A stretch of DNA of 64,000 nucleotides from Massilistercora timonensis (GTDB lineage Bacteria > Bacillota > Clostridia > Lachnospirales > Lachnospiraceae): positions 1,240,001 through 1,304,000 of the forward strand of contig NZ_LT990039.1 of NCBI RefSeq assembly GCF_900312975.1. The letters run 5' to 3'. Shown here piece by piece: positions 45,226 to 54,229 of the stretch (positions are counted from its first letter, which is position 1; every line of letters starts with the position of its first letter). The notes beneath the pieces are model-generated. The model was not told the origin of the DNA and searched no databases. It saw only the letters and a program-made list of their open reading frames with translations. A program made the translations under genes and the position numbers.

Positions 45226-46056
45226 TTAGCCTTTTACCGCTCCTGCGGTCATTCCCTGGACAATGTATTTCTGCGCCACCAGTGAGATGATCATAACCGG
45301 GAAGCTAAACAGGAACGCTCCCGCGCACATCGGTCCCAGGTCCAGGTTGTAGGCAGACAAAAATCCTGCAAGTCCTACCGTAAATGTCTTGGCATTGGTA
45401 CTGGTCAGAAGCAGCGCCAGCAGGAAATCGTTCCAGGCCAGGAACAATGTAAAGATAAATGCCGTGGCCAGCCCTGGCGTACAGATGGGCAGGATCACTC
45501 GCCGGAATGTCTGGAGGCTGTTTGCCCCGTCCACATAAGCCGCTTCATCCAGCGTTGTGGGAATCCCTTCATAGAAGCTGAGCATGGTCCACATGACAAA
45601 GGGCATGTTCACCGCCGCATAAACGATGATCAGCGCAATCCTTGTATCGTACAGCCCAAGATCACAGATCAGCTCATAGATTGGAACCGCGATACTGGAT
45701 GTTGGTATCATTTTCAGACAGAGGATCAGCACGATCAGTACAATGGAGAGCTTCGCCCCGGAGCGCTGGATGGCGTACGCCGCAAGCGCGCCCAGGATCA
45801 GCGCGATGACCGTGCTGCACACAGCCGCCGTCAGGCTGTTTACAAGAAACTGCAGTGCATCCATCCGCTCAAACAGACCCGTGAAATTTTCTACAGAAAA
45901 CATCTCCGGGAAGAATTTCGGCGGTACTGCGATCACTTCCGCGCCGGGTTTGAAAGAACAACAGATCACATAAATATATGGGATCAGCCAGAACACAGTA
46001 AGAACGACTGATATCAAGATTCCAACTTTTTTAAATAGTTCACCTTTTCTTTTCAC
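45226..46056 (-). CDS. Carbohydrate ABC transporter permease (MalG type)
   Basis: The 276-residue permease has six helices. The MalG-type loop is TLDEAAYVDGANSLQTFRRV and an N-terminal basic KRKGELFKKVG leads into the first helix. It pairs with the MalF-type subunit encoded 24 bp upstream. The ATPase is not in the operon, so a shared MsmX/UgpC-type ATPase elsewhere is expected. Confidence 0.94.
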   Translation of the reverse strand: MKRKGELFKKVGILISVVLTVFWLIPYIYVICCSFKPGAEVIAVPPKFFPEMFSVENFTGLFERMDALQFLVNSLTAAVCSTVIALILGALAAYAIQRSGAKLSIVLIVLILCLKMIPTSSIAVPIYELICDLGLYDTRIALIIVYAAVNMPFVMWTMLSFYEGIPTTLDEAAYVDGANSLQTFRRVILPICTPGLATAFIFTLFLAWNDFLLALLLTSTNAKTFTVGLAGFLSAYNLDLGPMCAGAFLFSFPVMIISLVAQKYIVQGMTAGAVKG

Positions 46057-46080
46057 TTTCGTTTCCTCCTGTTCCCACTG

Positions 46081-46965
46081 TTAGTTTGCCTTTTTCTTCG
46101 GATTCCACAGGCTCTGCATGAAAACAAGCGTAAAGATCACCAGCGCTGCAATAAAGACGACTGCCATTGCGCTTGCGTATCCAATGTCATTGTATCGCGT
46201 CAGCGTCTTATAGATCACGATGCTCAAGGTCTCGGACGAACTGTTCGGCCCGCCCTCAGTCATTGCCCAGATAATGTCAAATGTCCGGGCTGCGTCGATG
46301 ATCCGGACAGAAAGGGCTGTCAGAAGCACCGGCTTGATCATGGGAAGCTTGACATAGAAAATCTGCTGGAACATATTTGCCCCGTCGATCTTCGCCGCCT
46401 CCATAACACTGGAGTCCAGGCCCTGCAAGCCTGCCAGCGACATCAGCATCATAAACGGCACCGTCAGCCAGATATCCGCGATACAGCATGCCAGGAGCGA
46501 CCATTTGGTGTCCGCCAGCCAGAGGATATCGCCGCTCTCGGCCAGGATCCCCACACGAGTCAGAAGCTCATTGACGATACCAAAACTGGAACTCATCATC
46601 AGCTTCCAGGTAAGTCCTGCCACCAGCGGCGCGATCATCAGCGGCGCCATCATCAACGCCCGGATCACTTTGCTGCCCTTGTAGTTCAGTTCAAAGAACA
46701 GCGCAAACAAAAGCCCGATCACAGTCTCTACGCTGACTGCGATCAAAATATAAACAAATGTATTCTTTAACTGCTTCAAAAATCCGCCTGCCGTGAAAGC
46801 ACGGATATAATTTTCCAATCCAACAAACGTCTTTTCCCCGGTAATCCCGATCTCAAAAAAACTGTCGATAACCATGGAGATGATCGGATATATCAGAAAC
46901 GCGCCCATGAAGATCGCGCCCGGCAAAAAGAATAACAACAATGTTTTTCTCGAAATCAATCTCAT
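46081..46965 (-). CDS. Carbohydrate ABC transporter permease (MalF type)
   Basis: The 294-residue permease has about six helices and the loop SSVMEAAKIDGANMFQQIFYVKLP, the MalF-type contact site for the ATPase. It lies 101 bp after the binding-protein gene, with a large hairpin between, and 24 bp before the MalG-type gene. Confidence 0.94.
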   Translation of the reverse strand: MRLISRKTLLLFFLPGAIFMGAFLIYPIISMVIDSFFEIGITGEKTFVGLENYIRAFTAGGFLKQLKNTFVYILIAVSVETVIGLLFALFFELNYKGSKVIRALMMAPLMIAPLVAGLTWKLMMSSSFGIVNELLTRVGILAESGDILWLADTKWSLLACCIADIWLTVPFMMLMSLAGLQGLDSSVMEAAKIDGANMFQQIFYVKLPMIKPVLLTALSVRIIDAARTFDIIWAMTEGGPNSSSETLSIVIYKTLTRYNDIGYASAMAVVFIAALVIFTLVFMQSLWNPKKKAN

Positions 46966-46986
46966 ATGTCTACCGCCTTTTTTAAA

Positions 46987-47035
46987 ACAGAGGGCGGCCC
47001 CAGGATCAGGTCCTTGCTCAGGGAACGCCCTCTGT
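46987..47035 (-). promoter_or_regulatory. Hairpin between binding-protein and permease genes
   Basis: ACAGAGGGCG and CGCCCTCTGT form a perfect 10-bp stem around a long loop, followed on the minus strand by TTTTAAAAAA. It probably gives partial termination so that the receptor is made in excess. Confidence 0.7.
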
Positions 47036-47066
47036 CAGTCAAATCATTCAGGAATCAGCTTCCGTT

Positions 47067-48302
47067 TTACTTTCCAATCGCTTCGATTTCAGCCTGTGCT
47101 GCTTCCAGTGTCTCATTTACGTCAGCTCCACCAAGGCAGGACTCTACAACTCCGATCAGAGTCTCTTCGATCTGTGCCCATGTGGATACCATCGGTCTTG
47201 GCTGGGACTGAGCCGCTTCCAGTGTCTCAAGTACTGCGGTTGTATGTTCGTTTCCGGCTTCCTGACCTGCTTCCTCATATACGGAGGTTCTTCCTGCGAT
47301 CTTCAGGGTGAGATCCATATAGTCGGCATTGTGATCATACATATATTCTACATACTGCTGTGCCATTTCTTTGTTTGCAGAATTTTTCATTACACACTGA
47401 TACCAGGGGCCTGTTGTTGCGCCGATTCCCGCGCTTCCTGCGATCATCGGTGCGCAGCCTACCTTATCGGCGCCAAGTGCTTCTACTGCTGCCGGATACT
47501 GATGGCTCCAGTTGATCTGCATTGCTGTTTTTCCGTTTGTGAACAGTTCCTGAGACTCTGTGGCTGCTGTTGCAAGCGCGTCAGACGGGGTATAATCCGC
47601 ACCTGACGTCTCTACCATAAAGTTCATGGCGTCTACATACGGCTGGGTTGTGATATTTACATTTCCGTCTGCGTCAAATACAAGTCCTTCTGCGCCAGCC
47701 TGGCATGCGAAGTCAAGGTAAGAGCATACGGCGTCGGAACCGCTTCCCAGTACGGTTGTTCCATACATATCACTTGTTGCCACTTCCTCTGCAACTGCTT
47801 TATACTCATCCCATGTGGTCGGCACTTTGTCCTCAGGGATAATGTCTTTTCTGTAGATCAGGATCTTGCAGTTTGTCCACATCGGATATCCAAGAAGATT
47901 TCCGTCAATGGTACCACTTTCTTCCAGTGTGGGAAGGAAGTCGCTGGTATCTGCGTCCGCCACAGGCTCAATGGCATCTGCGAAAGCCGCCAGCCATACA
48001 AAGTCCATGCAGGCAACGTCATGTGCTGCTTCTCCGGCCTTGATCTCTGTGGAAAGCTTGTCATACATTCCTGTATAGGCCACTGCGTCCACGATCACTT
48101 TGCATCCGGTCTCTTCTTCAAAATCCGCTGCCGTCTCATTTGCAAGAGCCTCGGCAGGAGATCCGCTTTCTACAAGAACCGTGATACTGTTTCCACCGCC
48201 TTCTTCGGATTCAGAAGCGCTGTCTCCTGAACCGCCGCATCCGGCTGCCATCGTTGCTACCATCGCTGTCACAAGCAAAATACTGAGCAATTTCTTTTTC
48301 AT
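47067..48302 (-). CDS. Carbohydrate ABC transporter substrate-binding lipoprotein
   Basis: The 411-residue protein has a lipoprotein signal (MKKKLLSILLVTAMVATMAA before GC) and the SBP_bac_1 layout: ITVLVESGSPAEALANETAA, KLSTEIKAGEAAHDVACMDF, IDGNLLGYPMW and GKTAMQINWSHQYPA. It delivers an oligosaccharide to the two downstream permeases. Two ATG codons are adjacent (48305, 48302); the second has better spacing from AAGGAGG. It is first in the operon, downstream of a promoter and two LacI-type operators. Context suggests difructose anhydride or fructo-oligosaccharide as ligand. Confidence 0.93.
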   Translation of the reverse strand: MKKKLLSILLVTAMVATMAAGCGGSGDSASESEEGGGNSITVLVESGSPAEALANETAADFEEETGCKVIVDAVAYTGMYDKLSTEIKAGEAAHDVACMDFVWLAAFADAIEPVADADTSDFLPTLEESGTIDGNLLGYPMWTNCKILIYRKDIIPEDKVPTTWDEYKAVAEEVATSDMYGTTVLGSGSDAVCSYLDFACQAGAEGLVFDADGNVNITTQPYVDAMNFMVETSGADYTPSDALATAATESQELFTNGKTAMQINWSHQYPAAVEALGADKVGCAPMIAGSAGIGATTGPWYQCVMKNSANKEMAQQYVEYMYDHNADYMDLTLKIAGRTSVYEEAGQEAGNEHTTAVLETLEAAQSQPRPMVSTWAQIEETLIGVVESCLGGADVNETLEAAQAEIEAIGK

Positions 48303-48503
48303 CATTCTCCTCCTTATTTGTAGCTTTGTTAACATGTTTCTCCTGCTTTTCGCCCCGGCAGCATAGCAGATCATCGCCGGCTTTTTTGATCTGCAACTGC
48401 CCCGAAAGCTCTTCGCAGGACTTATATAATGATCATATTCAGGACGTCCTCGCTTTCACAGGTCTCCTGAAATGATACATCCCATATCTTTTTTTCTCCA
48501 ATG

Positions 48504-48517
48504 TGGAACCCGTTCCA
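48504..48517. promoter_or_regulatory. LacI-type operator O2
   Basis: TGGAACC-CGTTCCA is a 14-bp palindrome with imperfect central C-C. It is 55 bp (centre to centre) from O1. Confidence 0.78.
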
Positions 48518-48558
48518 TCTTCTTTTAAAAAAAGAAAAGCAACAGATTAACTCCTTAA

Positions 48559-48572
48559 TGGAACGCGTTCCA
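48559..48572. promoter_or_regulatory. LacI-type operator O1
   Basis: TGGAACGCGTTCCA is a perfect 14-bp palindrome with the central CG pair typical of LacI-family sites. It lies about 30 bp downstream of the predicted transcript start. Confidence 0.85.
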
Positions 48573-48607
48573 CATAATCATAAACTAAAATTATTTTCTT
48601 AAATCTA

Positions 48608-48635
48608 ATTATAATCAGGCTGTCAGATTTGTCAA
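48608..48635 (-). promoter_or_regulatory. Promoter of the ABC-GH32-GH91 operon
   Basis: The minus strand has TTGACA (48630-48635), a 16-bp spacer and TATAAT (48608-48613). Both operators are downstream of it, so repression would block elongation or work by looping. The 434-bp gap 48303-48736 holds only these signals. Confidence 0.82.
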
Positions 48636-48736
48636 TAATTTCTCTTGTTTTCATTCGTTTTTGTGTAATTTATCTAATTTTGCTCTTCCCTTTTTGTACA
48701 CTTTGAGTGTCATCCAGAAAAATATATCTTCCTTTT

Positions 48737-49720
48737 TTACGGAAGAGTTGTCTTCCCCCTTCTAAGCTCCACTCCCAGCAGCACCGCCTCGTCATGGTAC
48801 TCTTTTCCGTTGATCAGATCTGTCAACAGGCGCACAGACTCCCTGGCCAGTCCCTCCAGTGGCTGGACCACTGCCGTCATCCGGGGTTCCGACAACTCTG
48901 TGATAAAAGTACCGTCATAGGCAACAAATTTTACATCCCGCGGCACTTTCCGATGCCGCCGGATCGTCTCATTCATGCACTCAATGGCCAGTGCATCCAC
49001 GGCAAACACGCCATCGAAATCCTCTGTTTTTGAGAAAACGTCCTGCACAACTTCTTTATAATATGTCAGATCCAAACGGTTCCACTCCATATCGTAAGTA
49101 TAGGTCGGGATATGGTGTTCCTTCATGATACGCTCAAATTCAATATGCCGCTCGTGATACGGAGAATCAACGATCGCCGAACCGCGGAAATGAAGGATCT
49201 TCCTGCACCCGCTCCGGATCAGCTCCTCTGCAGCCAGGCGTCCGCCCTCCTTATGGTTCACCGCCACAACAGGAATGTGTTCTCCCAGATATCGGTCCAG
49301 GGCTACGATGGGCTTATTAACCTTCTGGTATTCCTTTACGTCCAGAGAATGTACACCGGTGATCACGCCGTCTACGATATGGCGGTTCAGCATATCCAGA
49401 TACTCCAGCTCTGCATTGCTCTCCTTCACCGTATTGCAGACCATCATTTTAAACCCCGCCTCATACAATTCCGCCTCCGCATAGTCAACAAACTCCGCAA
49501 AAAAAGGGTTCAGGACATTCGGCACAAGCACCGCGATGATCCCTGTCCGTTTGTGATACAGATTCCGGGCCAGTTCATTGGGCGTATAATTCAATTCTTT
49601 CATGGCGACTTCGATCTTTTTCCTTGTCGCATCCGCCACATATCCGCTGTTGTTCAACATTCTGGAAACCGTGCCCACACCAACGTTGGCACGTTTTGCC
49701 ACATCCTTTATCCCTGCCAC
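48737..49720 (-). CDS. LacI-family transcription repressor
   Basis: The 327-residue protein starts VAGIKDVAKRANVGVGTVSR (first residue read as Met), the LacI helix-turn-helix, then the hinge LNYTPNELARNL and a periplasmic-binding-type effector domain (IAVLVPNVLNPFFAEFVDYA, GVFAVDALAIECMN). The start is a GTG at 49718-49720 behind AAAAGGAGAATTGCA; a longer reading runs through that site. It is transcribed toward the sugar operon and probably binds O1 and O2, released by a fructose-containing inducer. Confidence 0.94.
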   Translation of the reverse strand: MAGIKDVAKRANVGVGTVSRMLNNSGYVADATRKKIEVAMKELNYTPNELARNLYHKRTGIIAVLVPNVLNPFFAEFVDYAEAELYEAGFKMMVCNTVKESNAELEYLDMLNRHIVDGVITGVHSLDVKEYQKVNKPIVALDRYLGEHIPVVAVNHKEGGRLAAEELIRSGCRKILHFRGSAIVDSPYHERHIEFERIMKEHHIPTYTYDMEWNRLDLTYYKEVVQDVFSKTEDFDGVFAVDALAIECMNETIRRHRKVPRDVKFVAYDGTFITELSEPRMTAVVQPLEGLARESVRLLTDLINGKEYHDEAVLLGVELRRGKTTLP

Positions 49721-49788
49721 TGCAATTCTCCTTTTCGTATTCCCTTCTTGCAGTTTATCACAATCGTCTCCCCCCTGCAAATATCGTT

Positions 49789-50784
49789 TTATCTCATCCC
49801 GTCAATGAGCCTGCGAATGGTTTCTTCCGTCTCTTCCAGTGCATCCGCGATCTCCGGGACCGCCATCCCCTTCGCAAGCTTCTTCTCGATCTGGCAGATC
49901 AGCGTCTGCTCTCTGCCACGCTCGATCCCCTGCTCAATCCCCTGCTCGATTCCTTGCTCGATTCCTTTTTGTATTCCGATTTCTTCTACATAATCACTTA
50001 GGTTGCACATCTGGTTCAGCTCCTCTCCTATTGTTTCCGTTTCCATTGGTATCGCAAATTCTGTTTCTAATTTCTGGATCTTTTCTTTTGCCCGGACTCC
50101 AGGTGCCAGAAGCACACCCAGCATCCGCGTCAGAGGATCTCCTTTCTTTGACTTTGGATTCAGACACACCATCACCACTGCCAGCTTATCATAAGTCTCT
50201 CTCTGATCCGGGATCCCGGGAATCAGATCCTCTTTGCACATCCGGTACGTAGAGATCGCATTCCCGATATAGTCCGGCGCATTCATACAGATCCAGATAC
50301 TGTACACCTTACGGATGTTATCATAATCTCTTCCGGCAAACTCCGTCCCCTTCTGGGCCGAGATCATACGGGCCCCATAGAAGACGCCTCTGGTTGTAAG
50401 AGAATATCCAGGATAGAATGCCTTCTGTGCCTCTACATTGACCAGTAGCTTGATCCGTTCCTTCCGCAACTTAAGATATGCAGAAAAACGGATGTCGTAG
50501 TAAATCTCCCCCTCCCCGGGGACTGCATCTTCCTGCGCTTCTCCTTTAATCTTTTCTGCCTTCCATCGATTACTTCTGCCCGGCAGAACTCCCACCTCAG
50601 ACACTTCAATATCTGATCCGATACAGGCTTTGATCTCCTCCACAGACATATCTGCAAATTCTTCCGTAGCATACTTTAAGATCCATGCCAGGATGATCTT
50701 GTTTGCCAGCACTCGTTTCACGTGATTGTCGTACTGGTTCTTTCCTTCCGCCAGAGAAAGATCTCCGGCCAGTTCATTTCGCAT
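49789..50784 (-). CDS. Rpn-family PD-(D/E)XK nuclease/putative transposase
   Basis: The 331-residue protein has DNHVKRVLANKIILAWILKY near its start, then a nuclease core with YYDIRF and NVEAQKAFYPGY, which supply the Asp and Glu-x-Gln of the PDDEXK_2/Rpn active site. A C-terminal helix carries four GIEQ-type repeats. Rpn proteins are DNA endonucleases often found in mobile or defence-rich places. It borders the AT-rich island. No terminal repeats of an insertion sequence were seen around it. Confidence 0.88.
   Translation of the reverse strand: MRNELAGDLSLAEGKNQYDNHVKRVLANKIILAWILKYATEEFADMSVEEIKACIGSDIEVSEVGVLPGRSNRWKAEKIKGEAQEDAVPGEGEIYYDIRFSAYLKLRKERIKLLVNVEAQKAFYPGYSLTTRGVFYGARMISAQKGTEFAGRDYDNIRKVYSIWICMNAPDYIGNAISTYRMCKEDLIPGIPDQRETYDKLAVVMVCLNPKSKKGDPLTRMLGVLLAPGVRAKEKIQKLETEFAIPMETETIGEELNQMCNLSDYVEEIGIQKGIEQGIEQGIEQGIERGREQTLICQIEKKLAKGMAVPEIADALEETEETIRRLIDGMR
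49921..49968. repeat. Four tandem 12-bp repeats in the Rpn gene
   Basis: Units CTCGATCCCCTG, CTCAATCCCCTG, CTCGATTCCTTG and CTCGATTCCTTT encode (GIEQ)n-type residues on the minus strand. Copy number could change by slippage without breaking the frame. Confidence 0.9.
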
Positions 50785-51026
50785 AGGCTTCTTCCTTTCT
50801 TCATTATAGCGAAGCGTTCACATAGTTACAAGCAGTTGATTTCTGCCTCTGAACAAGAGGCTTTAGAACTACCAGATTCTCTGGCGGCGTAAGATGTGGC
50901 GATATGCCTGCCGCCTTAGATAAAATGAATGTAACACAAAACGGCCTGACATGCAAGCCGCCTCTTTTCTCTTCACACACATGAAAAAAACGATCCTTTT
51001 GTCCGCTCTTACATTTATAGCCGAGT

Positions 51027-51164
51027 ATGCGTGGTTGGAAAAAAGGACCCGTCTATCAGATTATGGAACGGTTACAGGAAATGGAGAATCGGCTGGTGGA
51101 ACTTGCAGAACAAATTGATTGCAACGAGCCAGGGATTACTTCCGAAAAAACCGGAAATTTTTAG
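51027..51164 (+). CDS. Possible 45-residue protein or gene fragment
   Basis: The frame reads MRGWKKGPVYQIMERLQEME, then NRLVELAEQIDCNEPGITSE and KTGNF. It looks like an amphipathic helix with good codon use, but there is no ribosome site before the ATG. It may be a remnant of a larger gene. I do not recognise it. Confidence 0.3.
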   Translation: MRGWKKGPVYQIMERLQEMENRLVELAEQIDCNEPGITSEKTGNF

Positions 51165-51476
51165 GAAGCCTATGAAGATATGTTGAAAGCAATTCTTTGG
51201 ATATTAAACAGCGCAAGGTATCTGTAGCAACGAGATGAAAAGCCCCGACAGCGGCAACTGCTAGAGCCGCGATAACTTGACCCCCATTATCGGCACTCCA
51301 AACTCAAGGGAAGTAGAGGTTTCTTCCAGCGACAATGAACTTTTCAGAAATGAAGGGCTTTATAGAAGAAACAACCCCCTGAATGACAAAATGGAAATTT
51401 GCATAACTGTAATTAGATACAATACAGACCTGATAAAATTAATCAAGCTTAACTTTTTTAGTGGATGAGAAATATG

Positions 51477-51505
51477 TTGATATTATTCGCGATATAGACT
51501 AAAAT
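51477..51505 (+). promoter_or_regulatory. Promoter of the methyltransferase operon
   Basis: TTGATA (51477-51482), a 17-bp spacer and TAAAAT (51500-51505). The spacer contains TCGCGA within a partly symmetric TATTCGCGATATA, a possible site for the fused helix-turn-helix. Confidence 0.72.
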
Positions 51506-51529
51506 ATGGATTGAAAGGAGTACGATAGT

Positions 51530-54229
51530 ATGGAATATTTACCAATTCAGGAATTTACAGATAAGTGGAATATAAGCAAAAGACGAATTCAAGTTTTGTG
51601 TAGAGAAGGACGCGTAAAGGGAGCAAAGATGATTGGTAACATGTGGGTTATCCCAGAGAATGCAACTAAGCCCTCTGATGCAAGGGAAAAAAGTCCTACA
51701 GTAAAAAACATGGATACGGAAGATCTTGAGATTAGGAAAGAACTAAAAAAATTATTAAAATCACTATATAAGATTTCAGAAAATTTAACAGATATAAACG
51801 TCGATAAAAAATGTTATGTATTGGTTGCGATTGCAGTAGGGCTTTGTGGGCATTATATAGGTAAAAATATGCTAAACAATGATATTAAAAAGAAAATTAG
51901 CACAGATCTTACAGGACTGAAAGATCCTTTCGATAATGAAGACATTTTAAGAGAGGTCTACATTTTTATAAGTCGATATGCAGAAGATAGGGAAATAGAT
52001 AACTTATTATCGTGGGCTTACCAATACTCTAACAAAATAGTAGAGAACAATATATATAGTCGGACACAATTTTTTACAGAAAAATACATGATAGACTATC
52101 TTGTAGATAATATTTCAGAAATACAGTATGCAGACAAAATTGTTGATCCATGTATGGGGGGCGGAAATTTTCTTGTTGAATGTTATGAGACTCTGTGTAG
52201 CAACTGTGAAACTGAGAATATCGAGTCCTTTGTTATCTCAAACGCTGATAAACTATATGGATATGATATCGACGTCAGTATAACGAGAGTTGCACTTGTA
52301 AATATCAAATTGAGAGCATTAGCAATTCTAAGTCGTAAATTTAATAGTGTTTCATTTGAAGTTTGGGATAATATAACCCCCCATATTTATATGTCTGTAT
52401 CCAAGGATGAAATTTGTGGTTCTTTAGCGGTGGATGATAGGAAAGTGGTAGATATTATTACAGGTGAAAGAACCACAATATTAAAAGCTTTGGGGGAAGC
52501 AGATATCATTTTGACAAATCCACCATTTGCAACAACAAAAGGTATGAAACAAGAGCAAAAAGATTTTTTAAAAGAAAGTTATCCCGATGCTAATTGTGAT
52601 ATGTGTGTTTCATATTTTGATGCAATTTATAAAATGTTAAAAAAGGATGGATTCTGTGGAATAGTGTCTCAAAATACTTGGATGCATTTAAAAACATTTA
52701 GAGAAATCAGAACAAGAATTACAAATCAATATAAAATTATAAGTATTGCGAATCTTGGCTCTGGCGCTTTTCTTGATCTTAGTGGAGAGAAGTCAAATGT
52801 TGCATTGATGATATTAAATAAGGGCGTAAACAAGAACAATGAGATTCGAGTGGCAGATCTACGTGATTTATCGTTAAATGAAAAAAAGAAGGCGTTGCTT
52901 AATAATAACAAATTCATAGAAATTTTACAGCAGAATATTGATGGAACAAATGGATATGATTTTTCGGAAAAGGGAATGCTAAAAAAATTAAGTGAATCAG
53001 AAATAACATACAAGGATATTGCAGTTCCGATGCAAGGCACATCTACTGGCAATGCTAAAGAATTAGTGGGATACTTTTGGGAACATTTTGGTGAAGATGA
53101 TTGGATTAACGTTAGTAATGGAGGCGGTTACTGCAAATGGCAAGGTTTAAATGATCGTATAGTAAGGTGGGGAAAAAACGGAGAATATATTAAGGATCAA
53201 AAAGGTTCCGCACTTAGGAATGTTAAATATTTTCCGGAAACCCAGATGGTTTTCAGTGATACCGGAACGGCAGGACTTAATGTGAGGATTTTGCTTGATA
53301 ATCAGATATTCATCGCATCGGGACCTGGAATAAGGATAACAGACGGAAATAAGTACGCACATCTTGCTTTACTCAATTCACGGCTTGCATCTTATTGTGT
53401 AAGAATGATGTCGCCGAAACTCACAATAGCTGCTGGATATATTGGTCAGATACCTATAACAAAAAATATTGGATCCTCAGTAGTATTAGAAAAGGATGCA
53501 AGACTTTGCGTAGAATTGAAGCAAAAACTATTATCAACCAGACCGAATAACCTTGAATATAGTTCAAAATTTCTCAATATGATTCCGAGAGAATTAAATA
53601 AAGCAGCTTGGGTGATGTTTAACGAAGATTTGACCAACGAATTACTTAAACTTCAAATAGAAAGTAAAATTGATAGCTATATTTTTAAAGAGTATGGATT
53701 GTCGGATGATGATCAAGAACAGCTAGAGAAGACCGTTGGTAAATGTGCTTATCATATAACTGGAACTGCGTCTATAGATTTAATAAAACTTGATAAGTAT
53801 ATGGATAAGCTATTAGATGCGTCATGTTGCTTGAAAAGGACAAAGGTTTCTGGAAATAGTTTGGGCTGTGATGGCATTGTTGAATATTTATCGAAAGATT
53901 TGAGAGTTAATCCTGAAGATATTGTAAAGAAAATTCAGGAAAATCCTTATACAATGGAAACGATTCTTGATAAATACAAAAAAATGATTCTTCATGATGT
54001 TGTATTAGATTATTTAGGATACAACACACATAGTGGTATATCCGTCGAGCGTTGTGTGTTGGACGATGTATCAGTATTTTTGAAGAGCAAGTTCGAGGAC
54101 GAAATTGATTATAAAGCATGGATACAAATTGAATTTAATCGGATCCATTCAGAGATATTTAAAGGCAGGCCGTATTTATTATATAAAAACGGAGGGATTT
54201 GTAAATATGATAGAAAAATTGCGAGTTAA
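51530..54229 (+). CDS. N6-adenine DNA methyltransferase with fused N-terminal helix-turn-helix
   Basis: The 899-residue protein begins with a MerR/excisionase-type helix-turn-helix (residues 3-50: LPIQEFTDKWNISKRRIQVL, MWVIPENA). The methyltransferase core has the AdoMet motif DPCMGGGNFL (206-215) and catalytic NPPF (330-333). Residues ~500-620 contain WINVSNGGGYCKWQGLNDR and SGPGIRITDG, like the recognition region of PglX/Eco57I-type enzymes. AAAGGAG precedes the ATG. It is AT-rich unlike core genes. With the next gene and the PLD nuclease it forms a probable restriction-modification system; the fused domain may regulate its own promoter. No nuclease motif was seen in it. Confidence 0.88.
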   Translation: MEYLPIQEFTDKWNISKRRIQVLCREGRVKGAKMIGNMWVIPENATKPSDAREKSPTVKNMDTEDLEIRKELKKLLKSLYKISENLTDINVDKKCYVLVAIAVGLCGHYIGKNMLNNDIKKKISTDLTGLKDPFDNEDILREVYIFISRYAEDREIDNLLSWAYQYSNKIVENNIYSRTQFFTEKYMIDYLVDNISEIQYADKIVDPCMGGGNFLVECYETLCSNCETENIESFVISNADKLYGYDIDVSITRVALVNIKLRALAILSRKFNSVSFEVWDNITPHIYMSVSKDEICGSLAVDDRKVVDIITGERTTILKALGEADIILTNPPFATTKGMKQEQKDFLKESYPDANCDMCVSYFDAIYKMLKKDGFCGIVSQNTWMHLKTFREIRTRITNQYKIISIANLGSGAFLDLSGEKSNVALMILNKGVNKNNEIRVADLRDLSLNEKKKALLNNNKFIEILQQNIDGTNGYDFSEKGMLKKLSESEITYKDIAVPMQGTSTGNAKELVGYFWEHFGEDDWINVSNGGGYCKWQGLNDRIVRWGKNGEYIKDQKGSALRNVKYFPETQMVFSDTGTAGLNVRILLDNQIFIASGPGIRITDGNKYAHLALLNSRLASYCVRMMSPKLTIAAGYIGQIPITKNIGSSVVLEKDARLCVELKQKLLSTRPNNLEYSSKFLNMIPRELNKAAWVMFNEDLTNELLKLQIESKIDSYIFKEYGLSDDDQEQLEKTVGKCAYHITGTASIDLIKLDKYMDKLLDASCCLKRTKVSGNSLGCDGIVEYLSKDLRVNPEDIVKKIQENPYTMETILDKYKKMILHDVVLDYLGYNTHSGISVERCVLDDVSVFLKSKFEDEIDYKAWIQIEFNRIHSEIFKGRPYLLYKNGGICKYDRKIAS

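Larger units (their letters stand above)
50785..51529. other. 745-bp transition region with gene remnants
   Basis: Between the Rpn gene and the first methyltransferase I see no convincing full gene. It holds a short open frame (51027-51164), a stretch around 51240-51340 that looks like decayed coding sequence, and from about 51330 a clear fall in GC that marks the start of the AT-rich island. No integrase, terminal repeat or tRNA fragment was found by eye. Confidence 0.6.

Noticed and set aside
49921-49968. A CRISPR-like short array
   Set aside because: The 12-bp units are directly tandem with no spacers and lie in frame inside a coding gene.
49789-50784. The Rpn gene as a complete insertion sequence
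   Set aside because: No terminal inverted repeats or target-site duplication could be seen around it.
51027-51468. Additional genes in the transition region, including a 63-codon frame at 51277-51468
   Set aside because: No ribosome site, poor codon use and no recognisable motif; it overlaps the point where composition changes and looks like decayed sequence.
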